Source: J051 sp040289295 (GTDB lineage: Bacteria > Armatimonadota > Fimbriimonadia > Fimbriimonadales > ATM1). Taken from it: a stretch of 64,000 nucleotides of DNA. The stretch is from contig PSLA01000006.1 in the NCBI GenBank assembly GCA_040289295.1, forward strand, positions 1-64,000, in the 5' to 3' direction. Of this stretch, positions 16,976 to 25,101 are shown piece by piece. A program made the translations under genes and the position numbers. The notes below the pieces were generated by a model, which ran no database searches, was not told the origin of the DNA, and saw nothing but the letters and a program-made list of their open reading frames with translations. Position 1 is the first letter of the stretch. Every line of letters starts with the position of its first letter.

Positions 16976-18133
16976 TTAGTCAGGCTTCCACGATTTCCAG
17001 TACGACTCGTCTTCAATCGCCAAAGCGTCCTTCGTCAGCTTGAGGGGGCGATAGGTGTCCATCATCACCGCCAGCTCCTCGGTTCGCTTCGCGCCAAGAG
17101 ACGCCTCGACGATGCCGGGCTGCGGGCCGTGCGGGATTCCGGTCGGGTGGAGCGTGATGCTGCCCTCTTCGATTCCCTTGCGCGAGCCGAACTTGTCGTT
17201 GCAGTAGTACAGCACTTCATCGCTGTCAATGTTGGAGTGGACGTACGGTACGGGCACCGCGTCGGGATGATAATCGAGCATGCGCGGGCAGAAACTGCAG
17301 ACTACAAAGCCGTCCGCGTGGAACGTTTGATGAATTGGCGGCGGCATGTGCAGCTGCCCGGTTATGGGGCTGAAGTCGTTGATGTTGAACGCCCACGGAT
17401 AGACGTACCCGTCCCAGCCGACCACGTCAAACGGGTGATAGTCGTAGGTGTACTCTGTAAGTTCGTCTCGCGCTCGCACGAGTACCTTGAACGTGCCCTT
17501 TTCGTCGTGGGTGATAAGTTCTTCCGGCGGACGAATGTCGCGCTCCATGTAGGGAGCATGCTCCAGCAGTTGACCGTACGCGTTGCGATAGCGGCGCGGG
17601 ATTTCGATGTGTGCGCGCGACTGAATCACCAGCATGCGCGTTGGCGGGTCGTCCATCACCAGCCGATACATCGTGCCGCGCGGGATCACCAAGTAATCGC
17701 CTGGCTTGTAGTGGATCACGCCGTACATCGTCTCGAGCACGCCGCTGCCGTCGTGGACGAAGATGAGGTCGTCGCCGTCGGCGTTCTTGTAGATGTAGTC
17801 CATCTGGTCTTGAGCCCAGCAGAAGTGCCAGATGACGTCCTCGTTGCCCATCTGGGCGACACGTCCGCTGATCGGATCCCCGCAAGGCTTCATCCGCTTC
17901 GTCTTCAGGTGGCGGTGCCGAAGTGGCTCGTGCTCTACCCACTGCGGCTTGACGCTGCCTTTCGGCGCCCAACCGGCAACGCGCGTCGGCATGTTGATGT
18001 GGTACGTGATGCTCTGGATGCCGCTGAAACCGTGAACTCCTAGTACTTGTTCATAATACAGGCCGCCGTCCGGCTTGCGAAAGGCGATGTGCCTCTTGGG
18101 AGGCAGCTGACCGAGTCTGTGATAGCGTGGCAT
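16976..18133 (-). CDS. hmgA: homogentisate 1,2-dioxygenase
   Basis: Opens the aromatic ring of homogentisate in tyrosine/phenylalanine breakdown, using non-haem iron. The 385 residues are within the range of the shorter bacterial forms. Visible: the N-terminal jelly-roll (GDYLVIPRGTMYRL), the conserved PFDVVGWDGYVYPWAFN segment, and a C-terminal iron site with PYVHSNIDSDEVLYYCND (His and Glu ligands) and HPTGIPHGPQPG. AGGAG lies about 8 bases before the ATG. No maleylacetoacetate isomerase or fumarylacetoacetase is in the window, so the remaining steps must be encoded elsewhere. Confidence 0.93.
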   Translation of the reverse strand: MPRYHRLGQLPPKRHIAFRKPDGGLYYEQVLGVHGFSGIQSITYHINMPTRVAGWAPKGSVKPQWVEHEPLRHRHLKTKRMKPCGDPISGRVAQMGNEDVIWHFCWAQDQMDYIYKNADGDDLIFVHDGSGVLETMYGVIHYKPGDYLVIPRGTMYRLVMDDPPTRMLVIQSRAHIEIPRRYRNAYGQLLEHAPYMERDIRPPEELITHDEKGTFKVLVRARDELTEYTYDYHPFDVVGWDGYVYPWAFNINDFSPITGQLHMPPPIHQTFHADGFVVCSFCPRMLDYHPDAVPVPYVHSNIDSDEVLYYCNDKFGSRKGIEEGSITLHPTGIPHGPQPGIVEASLGAKRTEELAVMMDTYRPLKLTKDALAIEDESYWKSWKPD

Positions 18134-18323
18134 TCTCTTTCTCCTGCACGGATTTTACCCGCCGCGGCGGCGTTGCGGCCCTTATCCTCGGCGGGTCGGT
18201 GCGGGATGATGCGCTGGTGGAGCTTCGGGATGCGGCGGGCAAACCGGTTCAGCATTTTGGTTAGCGGGCTAACTTTCAAGACCGGCCGGCGAATTGTGAG
18301 CAAACACTACACGACATGAAGCC

Positions 18324-20537
18324 CTAAACCCCTTCCAGTTTCGCAACGCCAGCCAAAAGCCGCTTCTGCCCCACGTCGCCGGGGAAGAGGACGGTTACTT
18401 CGCAGTCGCCCCGGGTTGGAACGCAGGCGATGACCATTCCGATTCCGAACTTCGGGTGGCGAACCTGCTGCCCAACCTCGAACGGCGACTTCCACTCCGG
18501 CGCCTTCAGCGGGCGGGCCAGCGGCGGAGACGGCACGCGGCGTCCGAACACCGCCGCCAAATCCGAGCGAGTCGGCGCGTCCGCAGGTGAAGACAGCAGG
18601 CTCGACCGAACCTCGATCGGGATCGCGTCAAGAAAGCGGCTCCGGTCGTTGAAGCCGGTGCGCCCGTATGTGTAGCGACGCGTTGCGTACGTGAGGTGCA
18701 GCTCCTCCTGTGCTCGCGTCATCGCCACGTAGCAGAGGCGGCGCTCTTCCTCGATCTCTTCGTTCGTCATCAGCGAGCGGCTGTGCGGGAAGACGCCTTC
18801 CTCCAACCCGACCACAAACACGACCGGAAACTCGAGCCCCTTGGCCGTGTGCGCGGTCATCAGCGTCACCACGCCCTGTTCGTCCTTCTGTTCTTCGATC
18901 GTATCCTGGTCCGAAACGAGCGCAACCTCTTGCAGAAAGGTAACCGGCCCCGGTTCGTCGGAGGTGTCGTCGTGGTGTACAGCGACGTTGAGCAACTCTT
19001 GAAGGTTGTCGAGGCGTTCGTCTGCGTCGGCGGAGCCATCTCGGCGCAACGCGTCCAGCATGCCGCTCTCCTTCAGAAGCATGCGAAGCAGCGGCTCTGT
19101 TTCGTTCACGCCCTGCTTCTGCCTCTGCTCCCAGTAGTCTCGGGCCGACTGAATCGCCGCTCGAAAGGTGGCCACGCCGCGAGCCACCTTCGGCGTCAGT
19201 CCCGACACCCCTGCTACTGTGGCAGCCCAGAGCGAGATACCTCGTTCTCTAGCAAAGGCTTCGATACGGCCAAGGCTTGCTGCGCCGACGCCACGTGGCG
19301 GCTCGTTGAGAACCCTGCGAAAACTCACGTCGTCGTCGGGGTTCACCACGAGGCGCAAGTAGGCGAGAGCGTCCTTGATCTCCTTTCTTTCGTAAAACCG
19401 GATGCCACCGATGAGCGCATGCGGAATGCGCATCATCATGAATGCCTCTTCAAGCGCGCGGCTCTGGGCGTTTGTGCGATAAAGAACGGCAAAGTCGCCA
19501 TACCGTCGCCCCTGCTCCCGCACGCCCTTGAGGATGGTGTCTGCGACCAACATCGCCTCGTCCTCCTCGGTGCCAGTTTCAGTGACCGTAACCGGCGCGC
19601 CGGGCCCCGAGTCCGTGTAGAGGCGTTTGGTAGCCCGACGCGCGTTCTGCTCAATGACCGCGTTCGCGGCGCTGAGAATGTTTTGTGTCGAGCGGTAGTT
19701 GCGCTCGAGTTTCACCACGGTTGCGCCTTCAAAATCAACGCCAAACTGATGGATATGCCGCACGTCTGCGCCTCGCCACGAGTAGATGCTCTGGTCGTCG
19801 TCGCCCACAACAGTTACGTTCCGATGCCGTGCCGAAAGCAGTTGCACAAGGCGATACTGAGCCAGGTTCACGTCTTGGAACTCGTCAACGAGCACGTGCT
19901 CGAAAACGTTTTGATAATGCGATGCGACGTCGCTTCGTTCTTCCATCATGCGCACGGCAAACAGCAGCATGTCATCAAAGTCGAGCGCGTTGTTTCGCCG
20001 CAGCGCGCGGTTATATTCTCGATACAGCATCGCCGCGACGCTTTCGAGGTAACCGACGGCACGCGCGTCAAACTCTTCAGGTAAGAGCAGCTGCTCCTTA
20101 GCTCGGCTGATGGCGGACAGTATCGCGCGCGGCTGAATGGACTCTCCATCAATGTTCCTTCCATTTATAAGTTGTTTTATAAGTGCAAGTTGATCCGCGT
20201 CGTCATAAACGACGAAGTTCGGATCAATGCCGATCGCGTGTCCTCGCTGGCGTAACATCCGCCCGCAGATGCTATGGAACGTCCCCATCCATATCACGCG
20301 AGCAGCGGGACCAACGATGGCGGCGATTCGTTCCTTCATCTCGTTCGCCGCCTTGTTCGTAAAGGTTACTGCGAGCAAGCGTTCCGGCGCAACTCCGCCT
20401 TCGATAAGCCTTGCTATGCGATACGTAATGACTCGGGTCTTGCCCGTCCCCGCACCGGCGAAGATGAGCAACGGCCCGCCAGGGTGCTCGACGGCGCGAC
20501 GCTGCTCCGAATTAAGGTGCGAGAGGTCGAGGGACAT
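18324..20537 (-). CDS. pcrA: UvrD/PcrA-type DNA helicase
   Basis: A 737-residue superfamily 1A 3'-5' helicase for repair and removal of proteins from DNA. Visible: LNSEQRRAV (Q-motif), Walker A AGAGTGKT at 27-34, TFTNKAA motif Ia, LVDEFQDVN motif II, VGDDDQSIYSWRGAD motif III, LERNYRST motif IV, MTAHTAKGLEFPVVFV motif V and YVAMTRAQEELHL motif VI. The C-terminus carries the Tudor-like module VRHPKFGIGMV that in PcrA binds RNA polymerase. The -10 box lies only 9 bases before the ATG, so the message looks leaderless. Confidence 0.96.
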   Translation of the reverse strand: MSLDLSHLNSEQRRAVEHPGGPLLIFAGAGTGKTRVITYRIARLIEGGVAPERLLAVTFTNKAANEMKERIAAIVGPAARVIWMGTFHSICGRMLRQRGHAIGIDPNFVVYDDADQLALIKQLINGRNIDGESIQPRAILSAISRAKEQLLLPEEFDARAVGYLESVAAMLYREYNRALRRNNALDFDDMLLFAVRMMEERSDVASHYQNVFEHVLVDEFQDVNLAQYRLVQLLSARHRNVTVVGDDDQSIYSWRGADVRHIHQFGVDFEGATVVKLERNYRSTQNILSAANAVIEQNARRATKRLYTDSGPGAPVTVTETGTEEDEAMLVADTILKGVREQGRRYGDFAVLYRTNAQSRALEEAFMMMRIPHALIGGIRFYERKEIKDALAYLRLVVNPDDDVSFRRVLNEPPRGVGAASLGRIEAFARERGISLWAATVAGVSGLTPKVARGVATFRAAIQSARDYWEQRQKQGVNETEPLLRMLLKESGMLDALRRDGSADADERLDNLQELLNVAVHHDDTSDEPGPVTFLQEVALVSDQDTIEEQKDEQGVVTLMTAHTAKGLEFPVVFVVGLEEGVFPHSRSLMTNEEIEEERRLCYVAMTRAQEELHLTYATRRYTYGRTGFNDRSRFLDAIPIEVRSSLLSSPADAPTRSDLAAVFGRRVPSPPLARPLKAPEWKSPFEVGQQVRHPKFGIGMVIACVPTRGDCEVTVLFPGDVGQKRLLAGVAKLEGV

Positions 20538-20545
20538 GCGGGGCT

Positions 20546-20551
20546 ATTGTA
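20546..20551 (-). promoter_or_regulatory. candidate -10 box of pcrA
   Basis: TACAAT on the minus strand, 8 bases upstream of the pcrA ATG. This spacing would start transcription at or next to the A of the start codon. The tandem 9-mers at 20555-20590 occupy the position of the spacer and -35. Confidence 0.4.
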
Positions 20552-20554
20552 TCT

Positions 20555-20590
20555 GACCTGTCGGACCTGTCGGACGGGTCGGACGGGTCG
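20555..20590. repeat. four tandem 9-base units upstream of pcrA
   Basis: Two copies of GACCTGTCG followed by two copies of GACGGGTCG, exactly adjacent. They lie between the stop of the trans-sulfuration gene and the pcrA start and span the -35 region of pcrA. They may be binding sites or a slippage-prone tract. Confidence 0.8.
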
Positions 20591-20597
20591 GAGGTTC

Positions 20598-21734
20598 TCA
20601 ACGAAGCGCCTGATCCAGGTCCTCGATCAAGTCCTCTTCATCCTCGATCCCCACGCTCAGCCGAAGCAGGTTCGGCGGGATGCCGCGGGCGAGGCGCTCC
20701 TCCTCGCTCATCGCCGCGTGCGACATCTTCGGCGGATAGCAAACCAGCGACTCGACGCCGCCGAGCGATTCCGCCAGCAGGAAGACCTGAAGACGAGATG
20801 CGACTTGCAGCGCGGCCCAGGCGTCGCCACTAACCGTGAACGACACCATGCCGCCGAATCCGCGCATCTGCTTTTTGGCTATGTCGTGCCTTGGATGTGA
20901 TGGCAGACCGGGGTAGTACACCCGCTCCACCTTCGGATGCGACGAGAGGAAGTTCGCCACCACCTGCGCGTTGTGAACGTGGCGATCCATCCTCACCGGC
21001 AGCGTCTTCAGCCCTCTGAGGGTGAGCCAGCACTCGAACGGGCTCGGCGTGTTGCCCGTGCTCTTCGCATACAGCGTCAGCGGCTCGGTCAGCGTGTCGT
21101 CGTTCCACATCAGTGCGCCACCAACCACATCGCTGTGGCCGTTGATGTACTTCGTCGTCGAGTGCATCACAATGTCGCAGCCGAGGTCGAGTGGGTTTTG
21201 GAGGTATGGGGTCGCGAATGTGTTGTCCACCACGGCAAGTGCGCCCGCATTCTTGGCGATCGCGGCGCAGCGTTCCAAATCCACAATCTGAAGTGTGGGG
21301 TTTGTCGGCGTCTCCAGCCAAACCATCCGCGTGTTGCTCTTAACGCCAGCAGAGAAGGCGTCGGGGTCGGTGGCAACAGCGTACGTGACCTCAATCCCCA
21401 TCGGCTTCAGGAACGTCTCAAAGAGCCGGTACGTTCCGCCGTAGATATCACTCGGCGCGAGTAAGTGGTCGCCCGGGCGGAGCAGCGAGCATGCAGTCGT
21501 AATTGCCGCCATTCCTGTTGCTTGAGCAAGGCCGTACTTGGCGTTCTCGATCGCCGCATACACCTGCTCAAGGGCATGCCGCGTGGGGTTGCCCGCGCGC
21601 GTGTAGTCGAACTCGGGAGGGTTGTCGGGGTCCGGCCAATAGAAGGTCGCCGATTGCATGGGCGGCGGTATCACCGGAAAGTGGGGTGGCTGCGGGTCCT
21701 GTCCGACGCGAATGACCTTAGTTGAGAATCTCAC
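20598..21734 (-). CDS. cystathionine gamma-synthase/gamma-lyase family PLP enzyme
   Basis: A 378-residue fold-type I PLP enzyme of the trans-sulfuration family. Visible: YTRAGNPTRHALEQVYAAIE, the phosphate-binding ATGMAAI, the Tyr of DIYGGTYRLFE, the PLP-pocket VVDNTFATPY, and the Schiff-base lysine in HSTTKYINGHSDVVGG. The C-terminal SLGGVESLVCYPPKMSHA is typical of synthases and lyases acting on cystathionine. Whether it makes or splits cystathionine cannot be decided here. It starts with GTG and overlaps bcp by 17 bases. A second family member is at 60426. Confidence 0.93.
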   Translation of the reverse strand: MRFSTKVIRVGQDPQPPHFPVIPPPMQSATFYWPDPDNPPEFDYTRAGNPTRHALEQVYAAIENAKYGLAQATGMAAITTACSLLRPGDHLLAPSDIYGGTYRLFETFLKPMGIEVTYAVATDPDAFSAGVKSNTRMVWLETPTNPTLQIVDLERCAAIAKNAGALAVVDNTFATPYLQNPLDLGCDIVMHSTTKYINGHSDVVGGALMWNDDTLTEPLTLYAKSTGNTPSPFECWLTLRGLKTLPVRMDRHVHNAQVVANFLSSHPKVERVYYPGLPSHPRHDIAKKQMRGFGGMVSFTVSGDAWAALQVASRLQVFLLAESLGGVESLVCYPPKMSHAAMSEEERLARGIPPNLLRLSVGIEDEEDLIEDLDQALR

Positions 21735-22188
21735 GAATCGCCTCTGCTACCTCTTCGGCATGAGTTGCCGGTTTCACGTTGTGCCAAGCCCTTAGAACCT
21801 CGCCCCCTTCGCCCACCAGAAACGTGCTTCGGTTAACGCCCATGTACTTCCGCCCATACATGCTCTTCTCGACCCACAGCCCGCAGGCATCAATGAGGGA
21901 GCGCTCGGTATCGGCGAGCAGACGAAAGCTAAGGTTGTACTTCGAAGCAAAACGTTTGTGGCTCTCAACGGAGTCAGGGCTGACGCCAAGAAGTGGAATC
22001 GGCAGGTCAAGCATTTTATCGCGAAAGCCACATGCCTCGGCGGTGCAGCCGCTCGTGTCGTCCTTCGGATAGAAGTAGACGACAAACGGTGACCCAAGCA
22101 GGTCGACGAGCCGTACGCGCTCACCGTTCTGGTCGGGCAGGTCAAAGTCCGGAAACCGCTCTCCCTCTTGCAGCACTGTTCTCTCCAA
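21718..22188 (-). CDS. bcp: thiol peroxidase of the BCP/PrxQ family
   Basis: A 156-residue thioredoxin-dependent peroxiredoxin that reduces hydroperoxides. The peroxidatic cysteine is Cys48 in DDTSGCTAEACGFRD, with Thr45 before it; Cys53 is the resolving cysteine of the atypical 2-Cys Bcp type. YFYPKDDT and the C-terminal HAEEVAEAIREIL are family features. It overlaps dacB upstream by 47 bases and the trans-sulfuration gene downstream by 17 bases. Overlaps this long imply tight operon packing. Confidence 0.96.
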   Translation of the reverse strand: MERTVLQEGERFPDFDLPDQNGERVRLVDLLGSPFVVYFYPKDDTSGCTAEACGFRDKMLDLPIPLLGVSPDSVESHKRFASKYNLSFRLLADTERSLIDACGLWVEKSMYGRKYMGVNRSTFLVGEGGEVLRAWHNVKPATHAEEVAEAIREILN

Positions 22189-23491
22189 GCGACAGACGGG
22201 TAACGAAGGCGTCCTGCGCCCGACGCGCCGCCGCGGTTGACGAAAGCCCGTTCATCATGACGGCGAAGGCGACCTTTCTGCCGTCTGCCGCCGTTACGAT
22301 ACCCGCAAGCGTGGAAACGCCTGACATCGTTCCGGTCTTCGCAGACACGGCTACGCCATCCAACCGCTTCTTGAGTGTTCCCACCCCGGGACGTGCCATC
22401 CGTTCGAGCAGAGTTTCGAAGTACGGCCGCGCCGCGGCGAACCGTAAGAGGGTCGTGAGTGCCTTCGCCGAGACGCGGTTCTGGCGGGAGAGGCCGCAGC
22501 CATCCGCCACCCGAAGCTCACCGCCTGCGATACCAATTCGCCGAGCGAACCCTTCCATCGCCTTGGCTGCAGCCGACCACTCGCCGTTGCCTTGGTGGTG
22601 AACCGCGGCAAGGCGCAGCAGCGTTTCAGCGTAAGCATTGTCGCTGTCCTGAAGTACACGTGCAAGCAACTCCGAGACCGTGCGTGGCTCGATGAAGACC
22701 AACTCCTCCCCCACCGCTCCGATCGGATACCGCACCCCGGGGGAGTCAGCCGAAATCAGCGTGCGAGGAGTCTCAAACGCCAAGGCTCGCTCCGCGCGTG
22801 CGTGAAAAATCCGAGCGGCGCAAAGGCCGGGGTCGGGCAGGCTGATCGAGCCGACTCGCACAACCTCGCCCTCGGGTGCGCGCCCCCACACGCGAAGCGT
22901 CCAGGAACCTGGGTCTCGCGCGAAGTTCACCTCACCAGCCCCGGCGGCGATTGTGCCCATGATTCGGACGCCGAAGTTCCTCGGTTCGAGCCACGCCTTA
23001 CCGGCGGTCGCCATCAGAGTCGCCTTTCCGCCGTTCACCGTCAGCGGCGAGACTTGCGCGGCATACCCCCGGTGCAGGTCTTCTACATCCCAGCCCGGCC
23101 CGATACGCCCCTTTCCGAACAGGCTATCGTCGAAGAGGGCGTCCTCCTCGGGGCGCACCTCGAGCACTTGAGCCAACCACAGAAGTTCCTCCACAGTGAG
23201 GCCCGGGTCGCCTCCCCCTTGCAGGTAGACCGTACCGCGGTGCCGCCACGCGGTCGTCCGCGGGCGGTACTGCGCGCCCAGGGTCTCCAGTACGAAGACC
23301 GCGGTGAACAGCTTCATCGTGCTGGCGGGCAGTAGGGAGCGATTCGGCGAGAAGGCGAACAGCTCCCCGCCGTTCAGTTCGACGGCGTGCGCCGACACGA
23401 CGACGCCCTTCAGTTCGGGCGCGGAGAGGATGACGCGGAGGTCAGCCGCAAGGCCTTGCCCAACGAGTGCGACCGCCGCGATGCCGACCAT
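22142..23491 (-). CDS. dacB: D-alanyl-D-alanine carboxypeptidase/endopeptidase (PBP4, S13 family)
   Basis: Trims peptidoglycan peptides in the periplasm. The N-terminus is a signal peptide (GIAAVALVGQGLAADL). The active-site triad of motifs is complete: SxxK as STMK at residues 57-60, SxN as SDN in QDSDNAYAETLLR, and KTG in SAKTGTMSGVSTLAG. At 449 residues it matches the DacB class, whose extra inserted domain lies between SxxK and SxN. It starts 8 bases after pspA ends. The grouping of a cell-wall enzyme with an envelope-stress protein fits but is not diagnostic. Confidence 0.93.
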   Translation of the reverse strand: MVGIAAVALVGQGLAADLRVILSAPELKGVVVSAHAVELNGGELFAFSPNRSLLPASTMKLFTAVFVLETLGAQYRPRTTAWRHRGTVYLQGGGDPGLTVEELLWLAQVLEVRPEEDALFDDSLFGKGRIGPGWDVEDLHRGYAAQVSPLTVNGGKATLMATAGKAWLEPRNFGVRIMGTIAAGAGEVNFARDPGSWTLRVWGRAPEGEVVRVGSISLPDPGLCAARIFHARAERALAFETPRTLISADSPGVRYPIGAVGEELVFIEPRTVSELLARVLQDSDNAYAETLLRLAAVHHQGNGEWSAAAKAMEGFARRIGIAGGELRVADGCGLSRQNRVSAKALTTLLRFAAARPYFETLLERMARPGVGTLKKRLDGVAVSAKTGTMSGVSTLAGIVTAADGRKVAFAVMMNGLSSTAAARRAQDAFVTRLSLGENSAARGRAVSGL

Positions 23492-23498
23492 CAGACGG

Positions 23499-24266
23499 CT
23501 ACCCCTCCGATTGTTGTGACTGGTTGAGCCGTTGCTCCAATTCGTTCAATTCCGATTCAACGTCCCCCGTGGCCTCGACAGTCTGCGGCTGGGTCTCGCC
23601 CGCCGATGAGAGGCCCAGGCGCTCCTCGAGTTGCTTCAACTCCTCCTCCGCCTGATAGTCGATTGCCTGGTCCTCCATCTGCATGATCTTGCCTTGGATG
23701 CTTGCTTGCATCATCTCTTGGCGGGCGGAGGCTTCGCTTCGCGCGTCGCGGATGCGCTCGGCGGCGGCTTCAAACGTACCGAATTGAGCCTCGGTCGTAA
23801 ACCCCTCGAGCGCCTTGTTGATCGAGGTCTCGATTTGCGCCTGTTTGTATTGCGCCTTCATTGCAAGCGCCTCGGCGGTCTTCTTCCTCGTCTCCTCCTC
23901 CTGGCGGCGAATGGCAAGTTTAACCATTTCAACGGTCTCGTTCGCCTGCGCAAGGGAGGTCTTGAGGCTCTCGAGCGTGGCGGCATAGTTTGCTTTCTCT
24001 CGAAGGAACTGCCGAGCGAGGTCCCGATTGCCTTGCTTCAGCGCCATGACCGCCTGTTGCTCCAGTTGGGTAACCCTCTGACTGTGCTCATTGACCATCG
24101 CCTGCAGGTTGTTGCGCTGGGTGATGGCCTGGACGGCCTTCTCCTTGTTGTCGCGCAGCGCCTCCTGCATGTCTCGGCGCGCCTGGTCGAGCATGACGTC
24201 CGGGTCTTCAAGCCGATTCATCATGCGGTTGAATAGAGCCTTGAGCCAGTAGAAAAATCTTCGCAT
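23499..24266 (-). CDS. pspA: PspA/IM30 family membrane-remodelling protein
   Basis: A 255-residue, almost wholly helical coiled-coil protein. It has the PspA opening (FYWLKALFNRMMNRLEDPDV), with an amphipathic N-terminal helix and the conserved EDPDVMLDQARRDM. PspA/Vipp1 proteins are ESCRT-III-like and assemble on stressed membranes. The acidic, Gln-rich tail after about residue 215 is not conserved and may be flexible. GAGGAG lies before the ATG and a TATAAT box 34 bases upstream, so it probably heads the leftward run ending in pcrA. Confidence 0.93.
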   Translation of the reverse strand: MRRFFYWLKALFNRMMNRLEDPDVMLDQARRDMQEALRDNKEKAVQAITQRNNLQAMVNEHSQRVTQLEQQAVMALKQGNRDLARQFLREKANYAATLESLKTSLAQANETVEMVKLAIRRQEEETRKKTAEALAMKAQYKQAQIETSINKALEGFTTEAQFGTFEAAAERIRDARSEASARQEMMQASIQGKIMQMEDQAIDYQAEEELKQLEERLGLSSAGETQPQTVEATGDVESELNELEQRLNQSQQSEG

Positions 24267-24563
24267 GGTTGTCGGAGCGCTCCTCGTCCGCTGGTTAGCA
24301 TTATACTATTGGCGGGAGGCTGCCTGCGTTGCGCAAATTATCCCGCTTTCCACGAGTATGCCATGAAAGAACGACGCCGAATCGCGCCGTGCACCCCACC
24401 CTGCGCTTGTTCAGTCGGTTGCCGAGGGCCGGCAGCCTTCCTCAGGGCGGGCCGCTCGGCCGCCATTCTGCCCCACGCGGGCACGTAGGGCCGTGCGAGG
24501 GCGTGATAAGATGCCCGGGCGGGCGTTAAGCCGGCCCATTCATTTAGAGTAGAACAGGCGCGG
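24267..24563. other. divergent intergenic region between pspA and mscL
   Basis: This 297-base region holds a TATAAT at 24300-24305 facing pspA and a possible TAAGAT -10 near 24509 facing mscL. The middle contains GC-rich sequence (GGCCGGCAGCC, GGGCGGGCG) with small self-complementary stretches. I see no gene or RNA that I can name. Confidence 0.5.
24300..24305 (-). promoter_or_regulatory. -10 box of pspA
   Basis: A perfect TATAAT read on the minus strand, 34 bases before the pspA ATG. The -35 region is weak, so an alternative sigma factor or activator could be involved. Confidence 0.5.
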
Positions 24564-25040
24564 GTGCGAAAGATGCTGAAGGAATTCAGGCAGTTCGCGT
24601 TGAAGGGCAACATGGTGGACATAGCGGTCGCCTTCGTCATCGGCGCCGCGTTTACGTCCATTGTAAACTCTCTTGTGAAAGATATCCTAACGCCGGTCAT
24701 CGGCTTGATCACCGGCGGGGTCGATTTTTCAAAGCAGTTTGTTGTGCTACGCGAGGGGAACGTTCCGGGTCCTTATACGACAATCGAGGAAGCGTCGAAG
24801 GTTGGTGCGGTTACACTCAACTACGGGCTGTTTGTTAACGCCGTGATCAGTTTTTTTATCGTCGCTTTCGTCTTGTTCCTGGTTGTCCGAGCGATGAACC
24901 GGCTGCAGCGCCTTCGCGCCCAGGATGCTCCTGTTCCCGCGCCAACCACCGAGACATGCCCGTTCTGCAAGATGGAGATTCCGATCGGAGCTACTCGCTG
25001 CGGCCACTGCACTTCCTCGCTCGCCGAGACCCGAGGATGA
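24564..25040 (+). CDS. mscL: large-conductance mechanosensitive channel with zinc-ribbon tail
   Basis: Opens under membrane tension to release solutes on osmotic downshock. The 158 residues show the MscL N-terminus (KEFRQFALKGNMVDIAVAFV), TM1 with IGAAFTSIVNSLVKDILTP, a periplasmic loop and TM2 (VNAVISFFIVAFVLFLVV). After the usual end there is an added treble-clef tail with CPFC at 132-135 and CGHC at 146-149, a four-Cys zinc ribbon. The start may be GTG 24564 or ATG 24573. The ribbon may bind metal in the cytoplasm; its effect on gating is not known to me. Confidence 0.95.
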   Translation: MRKMLKEFRQFALKGNMVDIAVAFVIGAAFTSIVNSLVKDILTPVIGLITGGVDFSKQFVVLREGNVPGPYTTIEEASKVGAVTLNYGLFVNAVISFFIVAFVLFLVVRAMNRLQRLRAQDAPVPAPTTETCPFCKMEIPIGATRCGHCTSSLAETRG

Positions 25041-25101
25041 TCGCTTCGAGAATTCGGGAAAGCCCTCGTTGGATCGGCGCGTGGCGACTATACTCCATCC
25101 G

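Noticed and set aside
18134..18323. GC palindrome CCGCCGCGGCGG between pcrA and hmgA
   Set aside because: It is a short self-complementary stretch expected in GC-rich DNA, without terminator or operator context.
18696..20084. A 462-codon open frame on the plus strand opposite pcrA
   Set aside because: It is antisense to the helicase motifs, is His- and Arg-rich, and shows no domain; GC-rich antisense frames are common here.
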